Source: Methanonatronarchaeum sp. AMET-Sl
Lineage (GTDB): Archaea > Halobacteriota > Methanonatronarchaeia > Methanonatronarchaeales > Methanonatronarchaeaceae
DNA: 64,000 nt
Assembly: GCF_029854155.1 (NCBI RefSeq)
Contig: NZ_CP122958.1
Location: forward strand, 720,001-784,000
Direction of reading: 5' to 3'
The notes beneath the pieces were generated by a model, which saw nothing but the letters and a program-made list of their open reading frames with translations, did no database searches and had not been told where the DNA came from. Numbering within the stretch: the first letter of the stretch is position 1; every line of letters begins with the position of its first letter. Positions 1 to 7,918 of the stretch are shown here, in pieces. The translations under genes were made by a program, and so were the position numbers.

Positions 1-2
1 AA

Positions 3-419
3 AAATACATAAACGGCCTCGAAACCCAACCAAAAAACCAAGATGAAAAAAACGTCAAACAATTCATAGACCAACTAAAAGGAACCAAAATCCCAGAAAA
101 AAAATGCACACTACCCCTCCACATAAAAAACACAAAAATAATACTAAACGGCAAAATCGACTTAATACACAAAACAAACAACAAAATAGAAATAATCGAC
201 TACAAAACCGAAAAAAGCAAACAAACCAAAAAACAACACCAAACACAAATAAGCCTATACTACCACACACTCAAACAAATATACCCAGAAACAAAAATCA
301 CCCCAATCATATACTACACACAAACCAACCAAAAACAAACAATCAAACCCCAACCAATAACAAAACTAAAAAAACAAATAACCCAAACACTCAAAAAACA
401 ACAAAAAACACAAAAATAA
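3..419 (+). CDS. PD-(D/E)XK nuclease domain, C-terminal part of a probable UvrD/RecB-type helicase-nuclease (5' end outside window)
   Basis: Reading frame 3 is open from the window edge to TAA at 417-419, giving 138 residues. It carries the RecB/Cas4-like nuclease core: GKID with Asp at residue 53, then IEIIDYKT with Asp66 and Lys68, followed by a helix containing [11 protein letters not shown], a layout seen in C-terminal nuclease domains of AddAB/RecB helicases and in Cas4. No cysteine cluster of the Cas4 iron-sulfur type is visible in the part present, so a helicase-linked nuclease is more likely (inference). The mRNA is almost entirely A/C, giving a Lys/Thr/Gln/Asn-rich tail. It converges on the next gene. 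Confidence 0.75.
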   Translation, partial: KYINGLETQPKNQDEKNVKQFIDQLKGTKIPEKKCTLPLHIKNTKIILNGKIDLIHKTNNKIEIIDYKTEKSKQTKKQHQTQISLYYHTLKQIYPETKITPIIYYTQTNQKQTIKPQPITKLKKQITQTLKKQQKTQK

Positions 420-460
420 AAACCCACTTAACCCAGAAAAAAAGGTTATCCAACCCCAAA

Positions 461-497
461 ACTAACACTCCTCCAATCAGGGAGAGGTTACTTCACA
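461..497 (+). repeat. IS200/IS605-like right-end hairpin relic
   Basis: The stretch has CTAACACTCCTCC, a short loop, GGGAGAGG and then TTACTTCAC. It matches the pattern seen at 1204, 36369, 52141 and 55431 (hairpin with CTCC/GGAG arms, then an end in TCAC). The stop codon of the following minus-strand gene (493-495) lies in the terminal TTCAC. Confidence 0.4.
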
Positions 498-1146
498 ACT
501 CCAATAAAACCAAAGAAGGATAATTAACTGAAGGCCCAACCGACGAAAAAACACTAGATGTAACAGATAAAAAACCTACATAACGAACCGAACCAACATA
601 CCTTTCAACACCACCAACAGCATCTCTAAAAACCTCTGGCACCCCACTCCTCAAGTTATATAGAGGTAAGGCCTCAGATAAACGATTAAAAACCTTCAAC
701 AACCTCCCAAACAAAAAACCCTGGTTACCTAAAAAAACAAACAAATCCAAAAACAAATCCCCAACCAAATCACACTCAAACTCTAAACCCCTTAAATCCC
801 TAAAATAATCATAAAGATGGTTAGGCAGTTCTTGATAATTCTCACTCCAACTATAACCCTCAACACCCAACCCATCAATCTTACTTAAAAACTCATCAAC
901 ACCCAAAATATCTTTTTTACGGCCACGATAAAAATCAAGAACCCCCATAGCATTATCAACATCACTCAAACGACCTAGAGAACCCGGATAATAAACCTCA
1001 CAACCCAGTTTACCCGACAAACTCCCTAAATCACCATACACATCACCCAAAACCAATAAAGAAGGATCCAAAATAACCTTATCAATAAATATACTGGAAC
1101 CATCAACATCCAGTGAATCGAAAAAACTTTGATAACCACTCTTCAT
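493..1146 (-). CDS. Protein of unknown function (217 aa)
   Basis: The ATG at 1146 opens a 217-residue frame; I do not recognise the family. The protein starts MKSGYQSFF and has a hydrophobic strand pattern near residues 18-35 (FIDKVILDPSLLVLGD). It is rich in Leu, Gly, Val, Asp and Phe and poor in Lys, because its mRNA is strongly G/T-rich. There is no signal peptide, no metal cluster and no clear catalytic motif. It is convergent with the nuclease gene. Its TGA stop overlaps the end of a hairpin element that resembles an IS605-type right end, so the natural C-terminus may have been altered. Confidence 0.6.
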   Translation of the reverse strand: MKSGYQSFFDSLDVDGSSIFIDKVILDPSLLVLGDVYGDLGSLSGKLGCEVYYPGSLGRLSDVDNAMGVLDFYRGRKKDILGVDEFLSKIDGLGVEGYSWSENYQELPNHLYDYFRDLRGLEFECDLVGDLFLDLFVFLGNQGFLFGRLLKVFNRLSEALPLYNLRSGVPEVFRDAVGGVERYVGSVRYVGFLSVTSSVFSSVGPSVNYPSLVLLEL

Positions 1147-1203
1147 AGTCCTAACCTAATATAAAACAAACAATATAATTAACTTTTGTGAGAGTTTGAG
1201 AGA

Positions 1204-1242
1204 GCAGTAACCCCACTCCTCCTTAGGGAGAAAAGGATGTCA
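1204..1242 (+). repeat. IS200/IS605-like right-end hairpin relic
   Basis: GCAGTAACCCC is followed by CTCCTCC, a TTA loop and GGGAG, then AAAAGGATGTCAC. It shares the GGATGTCAC end with the copies at 36369 and 52141 and lies between two minus-strand genes. Confidence 0.45.
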
Positions 1243-1284
1243 CTAGTTTCCATCAAAAACCAAATAAAACCCCACAAAAACCCA

Positions 1285-1809
1285 TCAACCATCCATAGTA
1301 AGTTCTACAGGCGGTAGAGGGAGAGTGCCTCGGGCCTCGACCCCGAGGTAGTTCACATCACCTCTATCTTTCACCCTACCGATATAACCTGTAACAGACT
1401 GTTTATGTATCACACCGAGCACAGGAACATCACTCTCTAGGACTCTCCAACACCATTCTTTAAATACTTCACTATAAACCTCCATAGGACCTATTTCATC
1501 AACTACAACGACATCAGATTCTTCAATCCCCCTTTTGAAACTCTCTCTTGAAACTCTATCCACACTAGATATATCCACCCTATATTTACCTACCTTAGGC
1601 CCTTCCTCTTGATCTATATGGGCTAACACTCCTGACCTACCACTCAATACATCGATTATCTTGAATCCTTTTCTACGACCATTTTCCCGAATCTCTGGAC
1701 AATAAACACCACCAACAACATCCCTATCTCTCAATTCATCAACAACCTTCATCAAAACAGTGGTCTTACCAACACCAGGACCTCCAGTAATAAAATAATT
1801 ACCTACCAA
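1285..1809 (-). CDS. THEP1-type nucleoside-triphosphatase with element-derived C-terminus
   Basis: This is a P-loop NTPase of the archaeal THEP1 family (NTP hydrolysis, cellular role unsettled). The Walker A motif GGPGVGKTT is at residues 9-17 and the Walker B motif VVVVDEIGPME in the middle of the protein. I place the start at the TTG at 1809 because GGTGGT precedes it; a GTG at 1818 is the alternative. The length of 174 residues is normal, but the last ~20 residues (after KDRGDVN) are encoded by a GC-rich hairpin element at 1317-1356 resembling an IS605-type end. The native tail therefore seems to have been replaced. The small membrane-protein gene upstream is close enough to be co-transcribed. 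Confidence 0.85.
   Translation of the reverse strand: MVGNYFITGGPGVGKTTVLMKVVDELRDRDVVGGVYCPEIRENGRRKGFKIIDVLSGRSGVLAHIDQEEGPKVGKYRVDISSVDRVSRESFKRGIEESDVVVVDEIGPMEVYSEVFKEWCWRVLESDVPVLGVIHKQSVTGYIGRVKDRGDVNYLGVEARGTLPLPPVELTMDG
1317..1356 (+). repeat. IS605-like right-end relic (TTCAC type) inside the THEP1 gene
   Basis: GAGGGAGAGTG leads into a hairpin of CCTCGGG (1328-1334) and CCCGAGG (1342-1348), followed by TAGTTCAC. A close relative, GAGGGAGAGT...AGTTCAC, is at 51968, and a reverse copy next to a decayed tnpB-like tail is at 52995. The element is GC-rich compared with its surroundings. Confidence 0.5.
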
Positions 1810-1846
1810 AAAAACCACCCAAATAGTTTAAATTGAATTACCTGTC

Positions 1847-2056
1847 TCACTTTTCTGCAATCCAAATAGGGATGGAGACAAAAACCAACAACAAACCAAC
1901 AAAAAACAAAGTTGAAACAAATCCAGCTATAGAAACCTCAAAGGATGAAAAAACAGAAACACCTAAAACCAATGACAATAAAATAGAAGACAAAACCAAA
2001 AACAGGCCCAGGAAAATTAAATTCAAAGGAAAAACACGCATATAACCAAAAAACAT
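1847..2056 (-). CDS. Small membrane protein, two predicted transmembrane helices
   Basis: This 69-residue frame starts at ATG 2056 (a second ATG at 2041 would give MRVFPLN). It contains two hydrophobic stretches, roughly residues 10-33 and 43-65, ending in PIWIAEK. The family is not recognised. It lies about 40 bases upstream of the THEP1 gene on the same strand, so co-transcription is likely. A plus-strand frame over the same bases (1833-2045) is a low-complexity Lys/Asn/Thr shadow, and the hydrophobic pattern favours the minus strand. Confidence 0.5.
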   Translation of the reverse strand: MFFGYMRVFPLNLIFLGLFLVLSSILLSLVLGVSVFSSFEVSIAGFVSTLFFVGLLLVFVSIPIWIAEK

Positions 2057-2169
2057 GACTAACCACCCTCTAATAAACTATAAAACCCTATTTTTTTACT
2101 ATAAAACCCTCTTTAAACCCTAAATACCCCTATATCTATCTCTAAGTTCAATTTGAATAAAGGTTTTTT

Positions 2170-2194
2170 GGGGAAGTTTTTATTCTGCTTCCCC
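2170..2194. terminator. Hairpin just downstream of ftsZ
   Basis: GGGGAAG (2170-2176) pairs with CTTCCCC (2188-2194), about 14 bases past the ftsZ stop. The T-run follows on the plus strand, so its strand of action is uncertain; it may simply protect the 3' end. Confidence 0.4.
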
Positions 2195-2207
2195 TTTTCT
2201 GGTTGGG

Positions 2208-3290
<1,083 letters not shown>

Positions 3291-3360
3291 ACTATCCATC
3301 CCCTCCAAATATTAATAACAATCCTCCAATACAAAATCCAAATCAGATTGCCAATATACA

Positions 3361-3369
3361 CTTATAAAT
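3361..3369 (-). promoter_or_regulatory. TATA box of ftsZ
   Basis: On the minus strand the bases read ATTTATAAG, about 70 bases upstream of the chosen ftsZ start, implying a leader of roughly 45 nucleotides. Confidence 0.45.
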
Positions 3370-3538
3370 TCACAGATTAAATACCTTTGGGTATCCCCCC
3401 AAAAAACAAAAACCCCACAAAAACAAACCAACCACCCCAAAACACCAAAAAAACAACCAAACAAAAACTAACAACAAACCAATAATATAGTTAAATAAAA
3501 CGAAATCAAGAACTAAAACCATTTGTTGGATAGATGTG

Positions 3539-3546
3539 TTTATATA
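3539..3546 (+). promoter_or_regulatory. TATA box of the DUF2284 gene
   Basis: TTTATATA lies 60 bases before the ATG at 3606, with an expected start near 3570. The rest of the divergent gap 3291-3605 is A/C-rich and holds nothing else I can identify. Confidence 0.45.
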
Positions 3547-3605
3547 CTAATTTAGATTTAATAACTAATTAACTGTATTTAATTAATCGTTTTAGGTGTT
3601 TATTA

Positions 3606-4250
<645 letters not shown>

Positions 4251-4301
4251 ACCAAACCAAGGCACCAAAACCAAAAAAACCCTAAAAAACAACACTATAG
4301 C

Positions 4302-4319
4302 CCTATCGTCAATGATAGG
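4302..4319. terminator. Hairpin between convergent genes
   Basis: CCTATC (4302-4307) and GATAGG (4314-4319) form a short hairpin in the gap between the convergent DUF2284 and export-protein genes. It probably acts as a 3'-end structure for one or both transcripts. Confidence 0.35.
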
Positions 4320-4359
4320 AGAACCCAACTCAATTTTTTATAAAAAAAGGGGAGGGAGG

Positions 4360-4944
4360 TTAGAGTACAGTAGCTATGCTGATAACTCCTAAAACTGCGA
4401 GTGAAACAATAACACCAGAAATCAAAACACCCAAGAAAATCACTAATGTAGCAGGAACCAACTTAAATCCAAATAAATAAGCAGCTGCAACACCGGTCCA
4501 AGCACCAGTAACCGGCAAAGGAATCGCAACAAACGGAATCAACCCTAACAAACCATAACGCCTAACCGAACCCTCAACCCGATCCCTAGTTCTACTAAAA
4601 ACCCAATCAAAAAACCGGTCAAAAACACTAAAACGCCTCAACCAACCCTCAACCCTAGGCAAAAACTTCAACAAAAAAGGAACCGGAATCATATTACCAA
4701 CAACAGAAAAAAAATAAGCCATAGGCAAAGACATCCCATAAACACCAACAGCAACAGGAAGCCCACCCCTAAGCTCAACAACAGGAAGCATAGACAAAAT
4801 CATCGTCGCAAGCCAATCAGGCAACCCAACAAGCCACAAAGCAATATCCTCAACCACAAAACCACCACAATAAACAAACAACCCACAAACACATAAACAC
4901 AACACCAAAAACAAAAAAAATAAGGGATGGATTACCCACCCCAC
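4360..4944 (-). CDS. Small multidrug-export-type membrane protein (COG2426 family)
   Basis: This 194-residue integral membrane protein has the family hallmark ILSMLPVVELRGGLPVAVGVYG followed by hydrophobic helices and VAIPLPVTGAWTGVAAAYLFG. The family is annotated as putative small multidrug exporters, but its transported substrate is not established. The first ~35 residues form an extra hydrophobic segment and the true start could be a little further in. It follows the S16 protease gene by 13 bases on the same strand, so the two are probably co-transcribed. Confidence 0.85.
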   Translation of the reverse strand: MGWVIHPLFFLFLVLCLCVCGLFVYCGGFVVEDIALWLVGLPDWLATMILSMLPVVELRGGLPVAVGVYGMSLPMAYFFSVVGNMIPVPFLLKFLPRVEGWLRRFSVFDRFFDWVFSRTRDRVEGSVRRYGLLGLIPFVAIPLPVTGAWTGVAAAYLFGFKLVPATLVIFLGVLISGVIVSLAVLGVISIATVL

Positions 4945-4957
4945 ACCAACTAACTAC

Positions 4958-6040
4958 TTATTCGACAATGAAAGTCTCAGTGAACATTATATCCTTATCA
5001 CCAACAGGATCCACAACCTCGATAATCACTTCATGCTCCCCCTCCATCCAGCCATCACTTGGAGGTTCATACTCGTTTGTAAACCATATTGTCTGAACCC
5101 CATCCAACTCATCATCAAACCATAAGTATTCATCGAAGAAAGGATCAACGGTTCCATCAGGCCATACAATCGTTACATACTGTTGATATTCCGCATACCC
5201 TTCTTCATCAAGTTCAAATCCCTCTATCTCAAAATAAAGTTCAACCCATTCATTAGATTCATAAACACCCGGATGTGGATCATAGTTCTGATAATCATAG
5301 ACTTCGTTTACAAATGAGAAATCACCCACCTCTAACTCGAGCTCTGGATACTCAACGTCTCTAGGCTCTAAACCAACCTCGTACATAGCTTCCTCAATAT
5401 GACTGACTTCAACAACATCTATTCCAGGCATATAGACAGATTGGCCTTCAGGTACTAAAACGGTTTCAAAACCCATTTCCTCTGCGGCTTCAACCTTTTC
5501 TTCCACACCACCAACAGCACCAATACTACCATCAACTTCAATAGTACCTGTAATCACTACTTCATCATCTAATGGTTGTTCATTAGCAGCAGAAATTATG
5601 GCGAGAGTTTGAGCGGCACCAGCACTAGGTCCACCAAGGCTAACAAGCTCACTTTTTGGATCAAAATCAAGATATACATCATGATCAGACTCTAAATCAA
5701 GATCGGTATGAAGGTCAGCTACATCCCGTGCATCAACAGCAGAACCTTGGGTATCTACTTCAAAAGCGGTGTTATTAATTTCAAGATGTATAGAGCCATC
5801 ACCCGAAGCAACCGAGACATCTAAATCTCTAACAAAACCACTATCATCTAAATAAGTTAAATAATGATAACTCGAATCAAAACTCTTAGTCTCCTCCAAC
5901 AAACTCTCATAATCCTCAGACAGTGATTGATAATTCTCCTTATATTGCTCGGCATCCATATACATAAAACCACTGAAACCAGCCAAACCCAAAGAAACCA
6001 AAACCAACAAACCAATAAAGATTTTTACAGACAACTTCAT
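4958..6040 (-). CDS. Membrane-anchored S16 (Lon-type) archaeal serine protease with an added C-terminal beta domain
   Basis: The start is the ATG at 6040, because GAGGT lies 8 bases upstream; the ATG at 6055 falls on that site. Residues 7-30 are a signal anchor, followed by a short coiled region. The protease domain spans about residues 65-225. It has the S16 catalytic dyad: Ser139 in GGPSAGAA and Lys182 in [10 protein letters not shown], as in the archaeal COG1750 proteases. No AAA+ domain is present, so cleavage is probably ATP-independent and outside the membrane. Residues ~230-360 are very acidic and Tyr/Trp-rich, and they clearly resemble the mature part of the lipoprotein at 6975-7454. 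Confidence 0.88.
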   Translation of the reverse strand: MKLSVKIFIGLLVLVSLGLAGFSGFMYMDAEQYKENYQSLSEDYESLLEETKSFDSSYHYLTYLDDSGFVRDLDVSVASGDGSIHLEINNTAFEVDTQGSAVDARDVADLHTDLDLESDHDVYLDFDPKSELVSLGGPSAGAAQTLAIISAANEQPLDDEVVITGTIEVDGSIGAVGGVEEKVEAAEEMGFETVLVPEGQSVYMPGIDVVEVSHIEEAMYEVGLEPRDVEYPELELEVGDFSFVNEVYDYQNYDPHPGVYESNEWVELYFEIEGFELDEEGYAEYQQYVTIVWPDGTVDPFFDEYLWFDDELDGVQTIWFTNEYEPPSDGWMEGEHEVIIEVVDPVGDKDIMFTETFIVE

Positions 6041-6276
6041 TTCAATAAACCTCATAAATCCTTTTTTCGCTAATCTGTATCTATTTGATTCTAATTATTT
6101 AAGAAGCTATTCTAACTGACTTATATCTCGAAAATATTAATTCAAGATATATAACTTTAATCCAGTATTCAACTTTATAACCAAAATTAAAGAGATATAT
6201 AGTTATAGATGAAGAGAATACAGAATTGAATAACTTAGATTCCAATTGAACATGATATTTAATTATGGTAAAATTA

Positions 6277-6314
6277 GGGATAGGGAATTTAATTGAATTT
6301 TAATCCCCTATCCA
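6277..6314. terminator. Inverted repeat downstream of the 6327-6809 lipoprotein gene
   Basis: GGATAGGG (6278-6285) and CCCTATCC (6306-6313) pair perfectly around an AT-rich loop, immediately after the lipoprotein stop. Likely a 3'-end hairpin. Confidence 0.45.
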
Positions 6315-6326
6315 ATTATCAATTTT

Positions 6327-6809
6327 TTAGATTGCTATGTACCAATTGCCATCATCTTCAAATACGGCATCCATACGTAATTCTTGTTCTCCTTCAGCAG
6401 TTGTGAGGGAGAAAGTAACTACTGCATAACCATCCATACCATATTCATCGACAAAAGATTGATATTGATTTTCCCAGTAATTAACTTCATTTTCTAATTC
6501 ATCTCCCTCGAGATCCATTACCTCTTGGATACCGTCTTCAATTTCAACTTCGTTGACCTCACCTACAGAGTCATAGTTTAAAGAAAAACTAGCTATCCAC
6601 CAATCTATATCTCCTTCATCAACTTCTTCAAGCATATCTGGATGTAACAACTCTTCAACAGTATCTTGGTCACCTTCAACAGCTGCCGTTAAAAACTTTT
6701 CATAGGTTTCTTCGGCGGTTAGCTCATCGTTATTATTTTCTATACACCCTGTAACCATTACCCCTGAAATTAAGGCAACTATTAACCCTAGAACCAATAT
6801 TCTTTTCAT
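6327..6809 (-). CDS. Acidic lipoprotein with an NTF2/DUF4878-like domain
   Basis: This is a 160-residue secreted lipoprotein: MKRILVLGLIVALISGVMV is a signal peptide and VTGC the lipobox (lipidated Cys22). The mature part begins with a Glu/Asp linker, then TAEETYEKFLTAAVEGDQDTVEELL. That helix pattern starts SnoaL/DUF4878-type folds, in which a short protein accumulates strands ending in DDGNWYIAI. The overall charge is strongly negative, as expected for a protein facing high salt. It resembles the lipoprotein at 14537-14992 along its whole length. The substrate or partner is unknown. Confidence 0.8.
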   Translation of the reverse strand: MKRILVLGLIVALISGVMVTGCIENNNDELTAEETYEKFLTAAVEGDQDTVEELLHPDMLEEVDEGDIDWWIASFSLNYDSVGEVNEVEIEDGIQEVMDLEGDELENEVNYWENQYQSFVDEYGMDGYAVVTFSLTTAEGEQELRMDAVFEDDGNWYIAI

Positions 6810-6930
6810 TGCAATCTACATGTTTTTTAAGTATCTTTCAGTATAAATCTTTTTTTTAAAAAGGTTAAACTATGGAGAGATAAATTTAAAGCTAGAACTT
6901 GTTATTAAGGGAATTTAAAAAATAAAAAAG

Positions 6931-6950
6931 AAGAGCTGATTTCAGCTCTT
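6931..6950 (-). terminator. Intrinsic-type terminator hairpin
   Basis: AAGAGCTG (6931-6938) and CAGCTCTT (6943-6950) form an 8-bp perfect stem. On the minus strand it is followed by a T-rich run, just past the stop of the 6975-7454 gene. Confidence 0.6.
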
Positions 6951-6974
6951 CCTGAGGTAGGTCAGGTTATTTTT

Positions 6975-7454
6975 TTATGCTTCAACTACTTCGAATGTTT
7001 TTGTGAATTCAAGTGGTGGAGTATCTCCCAATGTGTCTTGAACTACGAACTCTATTTCCCAAGTACCGGTATCCCATCCGGCTTCATCCCACCAGTATGG
7101 AGCGAACCATATTTCGACCCAATCATAATCGTCTGCAGGTAATGTATCTGCGTCTTCGTAATCAAGGTCCTCTACATGTTCTCCATCAGGGTTGTATACT
7201 GAGGCCTCGTATTCATATCCTACTTCTCCATCGACTGCCTCAAACCCAGCAACTGTAAAGTAGGTATACACATATATCTCATCGGTTGTATATTCAGCGT
7301 CTCTTTCTACCCATTCATCGGGATCCTCTGCTTCTTGGTCTTCAACGAACTTGAATTCCTCTAACTCTAGTTCGTCGTATCCGTTTAGGCATCCGGTTGT
7401 GGCGACACCGAGACCGAGTGCTAAAATCAATAAAACAACTAATATCTTTTTCAT
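6975..7454 (-). CDS. Acidic lipoprotein sharing a domain with the neighbouring S16 protease
   Basis: The protein has 159 residues with a signal peptide (MKKILVVLLILALGLGVAT) and lipobox TTGC. The mature part is all-beta in pattern, highly acidic and rich in Tyr and Trp. Segments such as ELELEEFKFV, YNPDGE, WVEIWF and FTKTFEVVE have counterparts in the same order in the C-terminal domain of the protease at 4958-6040. The domain is therefore probably mobile within this genome and may bind a common surface partner (inference). A good terminator hairpin follows the gene. Confidence 0.8.
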   Translation of the reverse strand: MKKILVVLLILALGLGVATTGCLNGYDELELEEFKFVEDQEAEDPDEWVERDAEYTTDEIYVYTYFTVAGFEAVDGEVGYEYEASVYNPDGEHVEDLDYEDADTLPADDYDWVEIWFAPYWWDEAGWDTGTWEIEFVVQDTLGDTPPLEFTKTFEVVEA

Positions 7455-7606
7455 TTTAATTCACTGTTTAGCTTTATACTTATTTATATTATTTAATACC
7501 TATGTTGTAGATCTCTTTTTTTGTTTTCTAAAGCAGTATGTTGTATATGGGTGTTAACATGGTTAATTTAGGTTTATTAATAATTTTCTTAGTTGGTTTT
7601 GTTAGT

Positions 7607-7819
7607 TTATTTTAGTTGTTGGTTGGCGGTTTTTTCAACTTTTTCGGCTGGTACTTGTTTTACTTTTTTTGCTATTTTGAGTGCTGATTTGATTTGTTTT
7701 CTGGTCAATCCGGTTTCTATGGCTTTTGGTATATGGTGTTCTATACATGGTATGCAGTTGCTTCCTATAGCTGCGCCGATCGCTACCAACTCAATTTCCT
7801 TGTCAGATAGTTCTTTCAT
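7607..7819 (-). CDS. AhpD/carboxymuconolactone decarboxylase-like small protein
   Basis: This 70-residue protein has the CxxC-x2-HH signature of the AhpD/CMD family: Cys22, Cys25, His28 and His29 in SNCIPCIEHH. It is shorter than typical AhpD (about 110 or more residues) and corresponds to a single four-helix module. Members act as thiol-dependent peroxidase partners or decarboxylases; a redox role is the safer inference from the CxxC. It stands alone between a lipoprotein and a large kinase gene. Confidence 0.85.
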   Translation of the reverse strand: MKELSDKEIELVAIGAAIGSNCIPCIEHHIPKAIETGLTRKQIKSALKIAKKVKQVPAEKVEKTANQQLK

Positions 7820-7918
7820 TTTATACTTCCTCAGAACTAGGTTTCTATTTATTATCTATTGTTTTGTTATAAGGTTATAGTTGGAATTTATTGAGGATTT
7901 AAAAGGAATTGGTTTTCT

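Noticed and set aside
3..419. Cas4 and hence a CRISPR system
   Set aside because: The nuclease core fits Cas4 or RecB, but no iron-sulfur cysteines, cas genes or CRISPR repeats are visible.
104..523. Plus-strand frame rich in Lys/Asn/Thr/Gln
   Set aside because: Shadow of the nuclease frame (3-419), which has real PD-(D/E)XK motifs; the other frame is low complexity and runs into an intergenic hairpin.
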